DNA of 35,500 bases from Adiantum capillus-veneris (Eukaryota > Streptophyta > Polypodiopsida > Polypodiales > Pteridaceae). The notes under the pieces were generated by a model. That model made no database searches, was not told where the DNA came from, and saw nothing but the letters and a program-made list of their open reading frames with translations. The stretch spans positions 14,098,412 to 14,133,911 of the forward strand of contig CM043965.1 in NCBI GenBank assembly GCA_014529385.2, read 5' to 3'. Below, piece by piece: positions 20,640 to 30,901 of the stretch (positions are counted from its first letter, which is position 1; every line of letters begins with the position of its first letter). A program made the translations under genes and the position numbers.

Positions 20640-21850
20640 GAAGAGCTAACTTATAGGCCACTTGACCTATACGTTTGAGAATGGTAAACCTTCCACAATA
20701 TTGTGGTGAAAGTTTAGCAACTTTTCCCGTCTTCATACTTTTTGAATGCTTCGAAACCTTGAGGAAAACCTTATCTCCTTCTTGAAAAGTAGCAAGACAG
20801 CAATGCTCATTTGCGTACTTCTTATATCAATCTTGAGCTTGCTTAACATTCTGTTGAGCAACTCGAATCATATGAAAATGGTTCTGGAGAAAATCCTTTT
20901 CTTGTTGTATCTTCTTTGTAGCCAACCCCACTGTAATGGGTGATCTAGCTTGAAAACCATATAAAAGCATAAACAGACTAAACCCTGTAGTCACATGCTT
21001 TGAACTATTATAAGCAAATTCCAATATATGCAAGTAGTCTTCCCAATTGGTTTGCTTCTTGCTAACGTATGCTCGTAGCATATCCTCTAGCACTTGATTA
21101 ACTCTTTCGATTTGACCATCTGTTTTTGGATGATTAGTCGTACTAAGATTACATGTGGTTTCCAACTCTTGGAACACAGCTCTCCAAAATTTTTTATAGA
21201 AATTTTGATCTTTGTCACTATGATACTAAATGGAAGACCGTAGAGTTTATATATATGCTCTATAAATAGCCGTGCTAATTTTGGTGTCTTAACCGTAGTC
21301 TTAGTGGGAATGAATTGGCACATCTTTGTTAAACGGTCTACAATTACCCATATGGCATCATGGCCACAATTGGTATTAGGTAGTCCTACTACAAAATCCA
21401 TAGAGATACTGTCCCACTTACCTTGTGAAATATCTAAAGGATGTAAAAGGCCAACTACCTTGAGGCACTCTGCCTTATTAACTTGGCACTGTTGGCAGTT
21501 TAGTACGTACTCTTGAACATCATGATGCAAGCCTGGCCAATAAAGTTACCGTCGAACTAAGGCATATGTCTTACAAATACTTGGATGACCAACACTTGGA
21601 CTATCGTGATACTCAAATAATATTTAGCACCTAGTGTCTGAGTCCTTTGGCACACATACTCTACCGTTGTGCAGTAAGTAGCGATCGTCAATGGAAAAAT
21701 TCTTCCATCGCTTAAGCTCTTCCTGAGTAGGGGTGGAGCACTAAGTTTTGGAGTTTTTATCTACGCGTGCAGAAACATGTTGAGCTGGCTATGTAGAGAC
21801 ATGTGAGTGTGAGGGATCCCTTCTTCAGACTATACTCCACACTTTAGCCT
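20640..21850 (-). pseudogene. gypsy-3 integrase (broken)
   Basis: On the minus strand: RYLLHNGRVCVPKDS and the zinc-binding pieces EYHDSPSVGH (about 21590-21620) and CQQCQVNK (about 21475-21500). The catalytic core has Asp in SMDFVVGLP (about 21395), the second Asp in SDKDQNF (about 21205, reached after a one-base shift) and Glu in DGQIERVNQ (about 21100). Then LEFAYNSSKHVTTGFS and the C-terminal CGRFTILKRIGQVAYKLALP (about 20650-20710). Stops include one near 21544 (VRR-stop-LYWPG). All three catalytic residues survive, but the frame does not. Confidence 0.9.
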
Positions 21851-22440
21851 TATGATTGATCTTGTGCACACTTGCCACGTAATGGCTCCAAAAATTCACT
21901 CTTTATTTTTGTGAAAGCAAGTGAATTAATCTGAGGCATCCGGCTTAGTGCATCCGGTACTACATTATATCGCCCCTTGCGATATTGTAGCTTACAACCA
22001 TAATCTTGAAGGATCTCCGCCCATCTAGCTTTACGACCCTTCAAGTCTGTTTGAGTAGTAAACCATTTTATACTCTCATGGTCAAAAACTACTTCAAACT
22101 CGGCAGCATATAAATAGTGTCGCCACTTTCGTAAAGCATGAACTATGGCATAGAGATCCCTCTCATAGACATAATAATTTTGTTGATCTCTATCTAACTT
22201 TTTACTTTCAAAGGCTATAGGGCTTCCCTCCTAGAGAAGTACCACACCAATTGCTTTATCACTAGCATTAGTCTCTACCACAAACGACTTAAGTGGGTCA
22301 ATGATTGCTAGGATGGGAGTAGTGGCTACAGCTACCTTGAGCTGTTCAAAACTGCGTTGCTTGGCTTCTTTCCAAGGAAAGGTCTTACCTTTTGCTTTAA
22401 GTTGATCCTTCATAGGAACAACGCTTTAGGCATAATCAGG
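21850..22440 (-). pseudogene. gypsy-3 RNase H (broken)
   Basis: The minus strand shows KQRSFEQLKVAVATTPILAI then FVVETNASDKAIGVVLL (22235-22290), where the usual V-E-T-D-A-S has Asn in place of the catalytic Asp. A readable middle follows, with F-E-V-V-F-D-H-E-S-like sequence near 22060-22100, then KARWAEILQDYGCKLQYRKG and NVVPDALSRMPQ, which is the standard end of gypsy RNase H. Stops break the frame near 22231 and 22045. Confidence 0.85.
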
Positions 22441-22682
22441 GATATATTATTGATAAAATCCAGCCATGCCTAAGAAGATTTGAAGCTCCTCAACTGTGTT
22501 GGGATGTGGCCATCGAAGAATGGGAGCGACCTTGTCAGTGTCCATCTTGATGCCAAAATAAGAGATCACATGTTCGAGGTAATGTATCTCTGTTTTAAAG
22601 AAAGTGCACTTGCTTGGCTTGGCATACAGGGCGTGAGTTTGTAGTTGTTTGAACACTAATCGTAAGTGTTCTATGTGTTCAT
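22441..22682 (-). pseudogene. gypsy-3 reverse transcriptase, 3' part
   Basis: The minus strand reads EHIEHLRLVFKQLQTHALYA, KPSKCTFFKTEIHYLEHVIS and KVAPILRWPHPNTVEELQIF, the thumb and connection of a gypsy RT. Reading across the TTCAT duplication to 28343 gives T-E-D-E-H-I-E-H-L without a frame change. This fixes the copia-3 insertion between the RT active site and this block. Confidence 0.9.
22678..22682 (+). repeat. left target-site duplication of copia-3
   Basis: TTCAT directly before TGTTAGG, repeated at 28343-28347 directly after the 3' LTR. A 5-bp duplication is standard for copia elements. Confidence 0.93.
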
Positions 22683-22951
22683 TGTTAGGTTTAATGGCCA
22701 TGTGGCCGACCGCCCATCACTAACTGCCACTAACCCTAAGTGTACAGCTATACACTTGTGTGAGCCACTAACACTAAGTACAATGTGTATTGTGCCTTAG
22801 TGCATAAGATAAGAGAAGAAAGAAAAAGGGCATACAGTACGTTGGCTCTCCCCCTTCAACCTGTGTGTGGCTTTGGTGGTCTGTGTGTGAGTGTGTGTGA
22901 GTGTGTGCGTGCGTATTCTTCTTTCGTTGTGCTCCCAGCTCCTCCCCATCA
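22683..22951 (+). repeat. copia-3 5' LTR
   Basis: It begins TGTTAGGTTTAATGG and ends CTCCTCCCCATCA. It matches 28075-28342 almost base for base. It contains a GTGTGTGAGTGTGTGTG-rich stretch near its 3' end. No strong TATA box is evident. Confidence 0.95.
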
Positions 22952-22953
22952 TC

Positions 22954-22965
22954 TGGTATCAGAGC
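22954..22965 (+). other. copia-3 primer-binding site
   Basis: TGGTATCAGAGC lies two bases after the LTR. It is complementary to the 3' end of plant initiator methionine tRNA, the usual minus-strand primer of copia elements. Confidence 0.93.
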
Positions 22966-24037
22966 GGTTTCATTTTCGAAATCGTTTCCACGCGCGCGCG
23001 CACTTTCAAGAGTGCAAACAGGATTCCGATTTTGCCATTGGCAAGTTCAGCTTCCCGAGAGCGTTTCCAATAGGTGTCCTGGGGTTTTACCCCCCTTTCG
23101 GAGCCATTCGAGCCATCAGAAACCCCATTCGAGCTACGGTTTAGGAGCTGAAATTTTCAGCCCTCTTGTAGTAATTTGTGTTGCAGTGCTTCCATAGCCA
23201 GTTACAGGTACCTTTGTTGCAATCTCTTCCATCTACGAGAGCCCACGTCTCATTCAGGAGTGTGTAGCCTCTTTCAGAGTGGCCTCATACACACACATAG
23301 AGTGGGAGCTTGACAGCATTGTCTTCTCGACTACAGGTACAAGTACAAGTACAGGTACAGGTACAGGCTACAGGTTTCAGTGCTTGCGATATTATGGTTC
23401 CAGTGGGAGCAGTTGTTTATGCGTGCATGCATATGTTGACACTTTTGACAATGTTTGAGCTCTTTTGAGAGCGGATTGACTCCCCGCAGGAATGTTTAGT
23501 TGCAGGCACATGCTTTTGACGCCTGTTTGAGTGTGTTGATAGACTTGTACGTCTTTGTGGATACTGCCATTGTACGCTTTTGTGGAGCCATCTTTTGGCT
23601 AGTACCGCAGTCCCGACCATTTCTGAGACTTGGTTAGGAAGATAGCCATTTCTGGGACTTGACTATACGTTTTTTGCTACGTAACCTACCTTGTTGAGGG
23701 TCGATAGCATGAGGTTTTCATTGAGCTGGGGTATTCTCAAATTTGGAGATACCTTCGGTGATACAGGTAGCTGGAGCATCCCTTACTAGGCCTCGCCATA
23801 GGATATGTATAGAGTGGTATAGGTGCTTTTGACGCCGAGTTGGCGGTCTATGGTCGTTTGACTGTTTATGCGCCTCAGTTGGTCTCTATACAATGTGCTT
23901 TTGAGAGGCATTGCTCTCTTCTATGCTTTGTGAGTGACATACTTGTTCATTTGGTCTCGTATTTTGGTGCACATAGTCCCAAATACGAAGGAGACTATGC
24001 TAAAATTTTCCCATAATCTTTTGGTAGTTTTGTCACC
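22966..24037 (+). other. copia-3 untranslated leader
   Basis: About 1.07 kb between the primer-binding site and the gag ATG, long for a copia element. It holds a short tandem array of TACAGG/TACAAG hexamers (about 23332-23370). No conserved coding was seen. The open frames in it (for example 22901-23197) show no family. Confidence 0.6.
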
Positions 24038-24890
24038 ATGTCTACTAGCAAAGACCGTGACATTTATGACATAAAGAAGTTTGATGGCACTAATTTTCAG
24101 CTTTGGAAGAATCAGATGCAAGATGTGCTTGTCCAAAAGAAACAGAAATTGCCTATTATTTATGCGACACGGACTGAAGAGATGAATTTGACTCAGTTTC
24201 AGTGGGAGGATCTTGATGAGCTATGCAGATCTACTATTAGATTGCACCTTGCTCAGTCAGTGTACTTTTCAGTGCTAGAATGTGAATCTGCCTATGCTTT
24301 ATGGCAAAAATTATGCAACACTTATGAAAAAGATACGGCAAGTAATAAGGTTTTCATGATGCGAAAAATGTTTAACCTTCGCATGAAGGAGTCAGCCACT
24401 GTTGCTAGTCATATTAATGACTTTGATTCTCTATTTGCCCAGATTCGTGCTCAACGGATCAATATTGATGACAAGATGAAAGCAATCTTCTTACTTTGTT
24501 CGTTGCCACCCTCATAGGATATCTTTTGCACAACTGTCAGTAACTCTGCTCCTAATGGTACGCTAGTGTACATTCATGTCACTAGTTCTCTTTTGTCATA
24601 GGAAATGCGTCGCAAGGCTATGGATAGCTCGCATCATGGCGAAGCTCATTATGCAAAAGGATGGAAAACAGCGTAAAGGTCGTTCTTGGAATCGTGAATC
24701 CAAGAAATAGGGCAATAGAGATGCTTCAAAGGGTAGATCAAAGTCTCTTGGTCGTCGCAATGTTCAATGCCATTATTTTGATAAGTTTGGTCACATAAAG
24801 AAGGATTTTTATGCTTGGAAGCGTGACAAAGGTAAAGGCAAAGGCAAAGACAATGATGATAAAGAGGAGAAACCAAAGAGTTCGGTTAAG
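24038..24890 (+). pseudogene. copia-3 gag (broken)
   Basis: Starts at ATG 24038 (MSTSKDRDIYDIKKFDGTNF). The K-F-D-G-T-N-F-x-x-W block is typical of copia gag (UBN2/DUF4219 family). FNLRMKESATVASHINDFDS and DDKMKAIFLLCSLPPS follow. Stops are at 24515, 24599 and 24708, and the frame shifts near 24655. A zinc knuckle at 24768-24809 reads CHYFDKFGHIKKDF, with Phe at the second and fourth ligand positions instead of Cys. Confidence 0.9.
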
Positions 24891-24899
24891 ATTGAAGAA

Positions 24900-25430
24900 C
24901 TGAACATAGTGCAAGATGATTGTGATGCACAAGACATCAATATGTTGACTAAAAATAATGATGTATTTTATGATGCACAAGAAACTCTATCTTTGCAGAG
25001 TTCTATGCTAGCAGAGCTACTTGTTAGTGGTGAAGTGTCCCATACATGGATTCTTGATTCGGGTGCTTCGTTGCGTGTCACACCTCATAGGCATTGGTTT
25101 ACTACATATGAGGAAACCATTGGCACTGTTACGCTAGGTGACAACTACTCTTGTGACATTGTGGGCATAGGTGATATTGCTATGGTTATGGCAAATGGGG
25201 TGAAGTTTACCATACATAATGTGTGTCATGTTCCAGCTTTGACACGAAATTTGATTTTGGTTGGACGTCTTGATGACTTGGGTTAGAAAGTCACTTTTCA
25301 TCAGCAGTCTTGGCGTATTGCGAAAGGTCATCTTATTTTAGCCCATGGTTCAAAAGTTGGTACACTTTATCATCTTTATGTATCTGACAAGAACAATGTT
25401 CTTTCTGTAACCGAGCTGCCAACTGTTGCT
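24900..25430 (+). pseudogene. copia-3 aspartic protease region
   Basis: WILDSGASLRVTP (about 25047-25085) is the retropepsin active site of copia elements, with the catalytic Asp codon at 25056-25058. CHVPALTRNLILVGRLDDLG (to 25283) is the second conserved block, usually ending N-L-(I/L)-S-V. TAG at 25284-25286 follows. The frame then continues to the integrase zinc region. Confidence 0.9.
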
Positions 25431-26330
25431 TTGTGGCATAGCCGGTTAGGTCATATGTCAAAGAAGGGAATGGAAACTCTTTCTTGTTTGGGCTACTTAC
25501 CGTCTTTATCATTTTCTAATTTTCCCTTTTGTGAACATTGTCAATATGGTAAGAAAACACGAGCACATCGTACACAGGCTTTTGACAAAGAAAGAAAGCC
25601 CTTAGAGCTTGTGCATAGTGATTTATGTGGGCCTATGCCTTCTAAATCCCATGGTGGTGCGTCTTATTATGTTACATTCATTGACGATGCAACACGACAT
25701 GTTTGGGTTTATGCCATGAAGTCTAAAGATGAGACGTTTTCTTGTTTCAAAACGTTCTTATCTAGTGTGGAAACTCAGTCTAAACATAAGTTGAAAGCTT
25801 AACGCTCAGACAATGGTGGAGAATATGTCTCCAAAGAGTTTGTAGACTTCTGTTCAAGTAGGGGAATTAAGCGCAAGTTTACAGATCCTTATACCCCTGC
25901 AGAAAATGGTGTTGCCGAACGAATGAATAGGACCATCCAAGAGAGGATTATGTCTATGCTATCACATGCTAATTTATCGCAAGCGTTTTGGGCTGAAGTA
26001 TGATACACTGCTATGTATTTGATCAATAGATCACCACATGCTTCATTACAGTTTCATGTACCTTTGGTGTTATGGTCAAGACATAAGTTGTCTTATGAAA
26101 AACTCCATACATTTGGCTGCGGAGCTTATGCACATGTACCCAAGGAGTTGCGTGCTAAGCTTGACCCTAAGTCCAGGAAATGCATCTTTATTGGCTATGG
26201 TGTAGATGGTCAATTTGGCTATCGTTTATGGGATCCGGAAAGTCGATCAGTAATCCATAGCAGTGATGTTGTCTTCAATGAGACCAAGATGCATAGGCAG
26301 CCAACGAAAGAGGTTGAATTCCGGAAAGTG
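25431..26330 (+). pseudogene. copia-3 integrase (three stops)
   Basis: The zinc-binding region is LWHSRLGHMS and CEHCQYGKK. Catalytic residues are all present: Asp in VHSDLCGP (25620-25622), Asp in RSDNGGEY (25809-25811), Glu in GVAERMNR (25917-25919). FWAEV, HTFGCGAYAHVP and KCIFIGYG follow. TAA at 25800-25802 and TGA at 26001-26003 (the W of E-V-W) interrupt it, and the stop at 25284 lies upstream. There is no frame change within the domain. Confidence 0.93.
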
Positions 26331-27560
26331 ACGTTTTTCGATGTATCACCTCCTGCACAGATAGCTCCAGAGCCAATTACTACACAGGCTAGTACAAGCT
26401 CTGATCAGCCGAGGAGATCTCAAAGAGTCTCACATATGCCAGAACGGTTTGTTCCAGGTGTGGACTTTGTGTTGCTGACAGATAGTGGTGAGCCTTCTTA
26501 TTATAAAGAGGCTATACTAGCCAATGATAAGGTTCAGTGGGAACATGCTATGAAGAGGGAGCTATCCAGTATTGCAAAGAACAAAACATGGGAACTTGTT
26601 CCATTGCCAAAAGGTAGGAAATCTTTGCCTTGTAAATGGGTTTACAAGAAGAATATTGCATCCAATGTTGAGAATTACAAAGCTCGTTTAGTGGCCAAAG
26701 GTTTCAAGCAAGAATATGGTGTAGATTTCCAGAAAATCTTTTCTCCAATGGTCAAGATGATGACACTAAGAATGTTGCTTGCTTTGGTTGCCACTGAAGA
26801 TATGGAGCTTGATCAAATGGATGTCATTACAGCTTTCTTACATGGTGATCTTGAGGAAGAGATTTATATGCAGCAACCTGAAGGGTTTGTGCTCAAGGGT
26901 AAGGAACATTTGGTCTGTAAGATTCTGAAAAGTCTCTATGGCTTGAAGTAATCGTCCAGACAATGGTATCAAAAGTTTGATGCATTTATGCGTTCCCTAG
27001 GCTATAAGCGTAGTAATGAGAATCCATGTCTTTACATAAAAAGACAACCAAATGGACAGCTTATTATGCTTATCCTTTATGTAGATGACATGCTTATTGT
27101 TGGTCATTCTAAGAAGGACATTGCTGACTTGAAAACCAAGCTGAAAAGTCAATTCGACATGAAAGATTTGAGTGAAGCCAATCACATTTTGGGTATGCGC
27201 ATTACTCGTGATCGTAAGAAGAGGTTGTTGTACCTTTCTCAAAAAGAGTATGTGCACAAGGTTCTTGATCATTTCAACATGCAGAAGGGGATGGCCTTGA
27301 GTACTCCATTGCCTGCATATTTGAAACTTAGCAAGAATGATTGTCCCAAATCTGCTGAGGAAAAAGCTGCAATGGCTAAAATTCCTTATGCTTCAGCTTG
27401 TGGTAGTCTCATGTATGCCCTGGTGGCTACAAGACCTGACATTGCACATGCAATGGGAGTTGTCAGTAGATTTATGTCTAACCTTGGTAAAAAGCATTGG
27501 GATGCTGTCAAGTTGATTCTCAGATACTTGAGTGGCACTGCAAATAGACAGTTATGCTAT
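26331..27560 (+). pseudogene. copia-3 reverse transcriptase (one stop)
   Basis: RVT_2 reverse transcriptase. [62 protein letters not shown] followed by TAA at 26949-26951 (normally Gln), and the active site YVDDML (27078-27095). FDMKDLSEANHILGMRI and VATRPDIAHAMGVVSRFMS close the domain. Apart from that stop it is intact. Confidence 0.95.
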
Positions 27561-28018
27561 GATCGTGGAGAGTCATCCATTGAGGGATTTGTAGACAGTG
27601 ACTATGCAGGCTGTGTTGACAATCGTAAATCAACAACAGGTTGGATTTACACATTTGCTGGTTCTGCTATTTCTTGGAGATATGTTCTTCAAGATTGTAC
27701 ATCCATTTCTACCACAGAGGCAGAGTATGTTGCATTGAGTGAAGCATGCAAAGAAGCTATTTGGCTTGCTTGCTTGGAGCATTGCATACCAGTTCTTCAT
27801 TGTGACAGTCAAAGTGCTATTGCCTTGGCTAACAATCCAGTGTTTCATTCCATAACGAAACACATTGATGTGCGCTATCACTTCAGTCGTGAATGCCTGG
27901 CAAACAAGAGCCTTGATTTAGTGAAGATTCCTACATCAGAGAACACAGCAAATGCACTCACTAAGAGTCTCTCTAGCCATCAGTTTCAACACTGTCGTAA
28001 GTTGATGGGCATTGGGTG
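27561..28018 (+). pseudogene. copia-3 RNase H
   Basis: GFVDSDYAGCVDNRKSTTGW (first Asp), STTEAEYVALSEACKEAIWL (Glu), HCDSQSAIALANNP (Asp) and TKHIDVRYHFSRE. The protein ends at TGA 28017-28019 after LMGIG. No stop lies inside the domain. As part of a polyprotein with upstream stops it cannot be made normally. Confidence 0.93.
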
Positions 28019-28063
28019 AAGAGTGGTGCTCTTCCATTTTTATATTCTCCCACATTGACCATC

Positions 28064-28074
28064 AAGTGGGAGAA
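28064..28074 (+). other. copia-3 polypurine tract
   Basis: AAGTGGGAGAA directly before TGTTAGG, the LTR start. Confidence 0.85.
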
Positions 28075-28342
28075 TGTTAGGTTTAATGGCCATATGGCTG
28101 ACCGCCCATCACTAACTGCCACTAACCCTAAGTGTACAGCTATACACTTGTGTGAGCCATTAACACTAAGTACAATGTGTATTGTGCCTTAGTGCATAAG
28201 ATAAGAGAAGAAAGAAAGGGGGCATATAGTACGTTGGCTCTCCCCCTTCAACCTGTGTGTGGCTATGGTGGTCTGTGTGTGAGTGTGTGTGAGTGTGTGC
28301 GTGCGTATTCTTCTTCCATTGTGCTCCCAGCTCCTCCCCACA
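28075..28342 (+). repeat. copia-3 3' LTR
   Basis: 268 bp, TGTTAGG to CCCCACA. Compared with the 5' LTR, most differences are transitions. Confidence 0.95.
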
Positions 28343-28347
28343 TTCAT
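28343..28347 (+). repeat. right target-site duplication of copia-3
   Basis: TTCAT, identical to 22678-22682. Confidence 0.93.
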
Positions 28348-28900
28348 CTTCAGTCTTACTGTAAATGAGTTGTCATCAAGAAAAACCACAACAAATTTTC
28401 CAAGATAGGGATGAAAGACACTATTCTTGAGTGTCATAAATGTAGCTTTCATTAAACCAAAAGGCATAACCAAAAATTCAAACTATTCGTACCGTGTTCT
28501 AAAGGCAGTTTTAAAGATATCTTTCAAAAGGATATGTACATGGTGCTATCTTGAACAAAAATCTATCTTTGTATACTATCTTGCCCCATGGAGTTGATCA
28601 AACAACTCATCCACTTAAGGCAGAGCATACTTTTTCTTGATGGTTATGGCGTTTAATCCACGAAAATCTACACACATGCGCATAGTACCATCTTTCTTTT
28701 TTACCAATAGAATTGATGATGCCCAAGGCATAGTGCTAGGTCTAATGAAACCACGCGTGAGATAGTCAGCCAACTGATGCTCAACCTCCTTGGCCTCACT
28801 AGCACTCATACGATAAGGTGGTTTACTCACCGATTTAGTGTCCGACAAGACATCTATGTAATGTTGCACATCTCGTGTAGGGGGTAAGCCCAATGGTAAA
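28343..28900 (-). pseudogene. gypsy-3 reverse transcriptase, 5' part
   Basis: The minus strand reads [40 protein letters not shown] and [20 protein letters not shown] (28615-28830). After a decayed stretch come [11 protein letters not shown] and VVVFLDD, the active site with Phe-Leu-Asp-Asp (about 28367-28390). The copia-3 insertion lies about 10 codons after it. Frame changes occur between 28480 and 28615. Confidence 0.9.
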
Positions 28901-28979
28901 TCACTTGAGAATACATCACTATACTCCGTAGTAAGTGAGTCAGCTTTTCCCGTGAAAAAGGAGAAAGTAAACTAGAATT

Positions 28980-29200
28980 ATGTTGGGATGGAGAATCTTA
29001 TTATTCCTTTAATGTTTGTTTTACAACAGTTGCACATTGCTCAATATAATTAGAATTGAGAGCACTTTGCTCTTTAGAATTGTTAGGACTTTGCTTTTCA
29101 TTAAAATTTATTGCACTTTGCATACCATAGCTAGAATCCATAGCACTTTGCTCTTGAGAATTCACAAAACTTGAAGACAAGCAGTAACACAAAAAGATTT
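28980..29200 (-). pseudogene. gypsy-3 Ser/Asn/Gln-rich linker with short repeats
   Basis: Between protease and RT the minus strand is open at 29001-29192 and shows QSA, QSA, QSP, QSA and QCA at spacings of 8 to 10 codons. In DNA, the word GCACTTTGC or a one-base variant recurs on the plus strand at 29032, 29062, 29086, 29113 and 29143. I know no domain with this pattern. Confidence 0.55.
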
Positions 29201-29259
29201 CATCTATTAAATCTGCTTTCTGTAAAATAGAAATCTAGGTTGTTCATATAAGATGTGCA

Positions 29260-29660
29260 GATTGTATATTTTTCTCACCAAGCAAAAGCACAAGTTTACC
29301 ATTGGCCATAAAGGATAAGGAGTTGTGTTCATAACTAGTATACAATGTGTTTCCTAAACCATGCAGCCACTTCTGTCCTAAAACTACATTAGCACGGTCC
29401 ATGTTCATAACTTGAAAGTCAAGGTCATCGTATGATCTTGAACAATAAGCTCAACCCCTTGAACTATCGTGTCCCATACTTCTTTATCATTTTCAAAAAT
29501 ATGTTCTTCCACATACTTGTGGAAGTAGGGAGTCTATGTAAGCTTCAATTTCTTGACTAACTTATAGTTCAGGAAGTTATGAGCTGCATCAAACACCTTT
29601 TCCATTAATAGTGCCATGCATCCGAATCAACTCATGGGGACCAAAGGTGGGCTGACACAT
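29260..29660 (-). pseudogene. gypsy-3 aspartic protease region (broken)
   Basis: The minus strand reads VFDAAHNFLNYKLVKKLKL (about 29540-29595). This aligns with the usual L-F-D-S-G-A-S-H-N-F-I-S block but lacks two residues after the catalytic Asp. MNMDRANVVLGQKWLHGLG (about 29360-29415) is the second block (V-V-L-G-x-x-W-L). A frame change lies between them, near 29430. Confidence 0.8.
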
Positions 29661-29699
29661 TGAATCAAACACAACACTTGTGCTTTTCTTCCATGTGAA

Positions 29700-30901
29700 G
29701 AACCTCTACAACACAATATTTAGGAGATGAATCTGATGTGAGGCATTGCACCATATGCATGGCCTTTTCTTTGCCTTGCAAAAGGGGACAATCCTTCTTG
29801 TTATGCTGGTCCAAAAGACATTTGAAACACAAATTGTGTTTTTTTGCGCGCTCAAAATCGGTAATGCTGAGAGACCCACAGGGATTATCTCATGATTGCT
29901 TAGGCTTCTTAGCCTCTTGTGGGCACGGAGCGGTAGATCGTCTCTTGTTCCTCTTGCAATGTGTGGGAGATCTACCTTGCCATTGGCTCTTAGCCGAATT
30001 TCTCTTAGCAAAAATATTCTTAGAGTAGGGAACAATTTCCTTCCTCTCTTGGTCATCATCATATCTTTGGGCATGATCGATGGCTTCTTCCAAATTTTTT
30101 TGATGTTGGGTCTTGACATGAAGACAATAGTCTTTGTCAATACCCCTATTAAAAGATACCCCGTATCTTTTGGAATTGATCTAGACCTTCTAGTTTTAAT
30201 ATGACTTCTTGATACTTAGAAAGATACTGAGTGAGAGAGAGCCCAGATATGCGGCATGCATCCCATGCTAGCCAATTCTTATCTGCTTCATTGGAGTCCA
30301 AAAACTCTTTGGAGAAAGAAGCTTGAATTGCATCACAAGACTGAGGATGAGCATATATTGAAAATTTCATCCACCACTTATAGGCCTTTCCTTTAAGAGA
30401 TAGACTTGTTTCCACGGCTATCTTAATATCTGGGGTATGTCTCAACCTATGAATATCACTCCATTTGTGTAAGAACATTTGACCGCATCCTTGTTGCGAT
30501 CACGCTCTTCACCCGTGAAACTTAGGAATGGTGATATTCTTAAGTAATGCATTGCTACCTTTTGCATCTTTTGAAGAACTTGCCTCATGAACTCCTTGAG
30601 TTGTGTGAGCTTGGGTTCCTTGAACCGTGCCGGTTGGGGCTCCTTGAGCCGTCTGTGAATTCATAAATTTCACAAGTAGCTCAGTAAGGTTTGTAACATT
30701 TGCATTTAGTGCAGAGAGGTTGCATTCAAGTACGCTTTGGCTATTTTCCAAAGTCTTGAAAGCAGCCATATCTACAAGGCCATGATCTCCTAGATCATCA
30801 TCGTCATGCATATTAACATCGGTAGCACCCGTGGTGACTAGATTTTGATGTGCGTACTCAACATCAAAAGTGTGTATAGGTGGGATATCCACGCTGACCA
30901 T
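29700..30901 (-). pseudogene. gypsy-3 gag (broken)
   Basis: It starts at ATG 30899-30901 (MVSVDIPPIHTFDVEY), followed by an acidic stretch MHDDDDLGDHG and a Thr/Gln/Gly-rich linker. After a frame change the retrotransposon gag core is read at 30149-30478 (LSLKGKAYKWWMKF, FSKEFLDSNEADKNWLAWDA). Another change near 30150 leads to EEAIDHAQRYDDDQERKEI (from 30093) and the zinc knuckle. Length of about 400 codons is normal for chromovirus gag. Confidence 0.88.
29788..29829 (-). other. gypsy-3 gag zinc knuckle
   Basis: The minus strand reads CFKCLLDQHNKKDC, an exact CX2CX4HX4C with all four ligands. Confidence 0.9.

Larger units (their letters stand above)
20225..22682 (-). mobile_element. gypsy-3, 3' part (minus strand: RT end to chromodomain)
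   Basis: Ty3/gypsy element on the minus strand. Here lie, in minus order, the end of RT, RNase H, integrase and a chromodomain remnant. Its other half is at 28343-30901, separated by the complete copia-3. No clear 3' LTR was found. The left edge is set by the probable gypsy-1 LTR and is uncertain. Confidence 0.82.
22683..28342 (+). mobile_element. copia-3: complete, defective Ty1/copia element
   Basis: A 5,660-bp element with two LTRs of 269 and 268 bp, a TTCAT target duplication, a primer-binding site, a gag-pol frame in copia order and a polypurine tract. It lies on the plus strand, opposite to its host gypsy-3. I count nine LTR substitutions plus one 1-bp indel, about 3.4 percent, so it is the youngest datable insertion in the window. 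Seven stops and one frameshift disable the polyprotein. Confidence 0.96.
28343..30901 (-). mobile_element. gypsy-3, 5' part (minus strand: gag to RT)
   Basis: Minus-strand gag, zinc knuckle, protease and the 5' half of RT, in the right order to join the part at 20225-22682. The 5' LTR was not identified. The leader may extend to about 31350. Confidence 0.85.

Noticed and set aside
22785-23197. Open frames at the copia-3 5' LTR and leader
   Set aside because: They cross the LTR end and the primer-binding site, so they cannot be genuine proteins of the element, and they show no motif.
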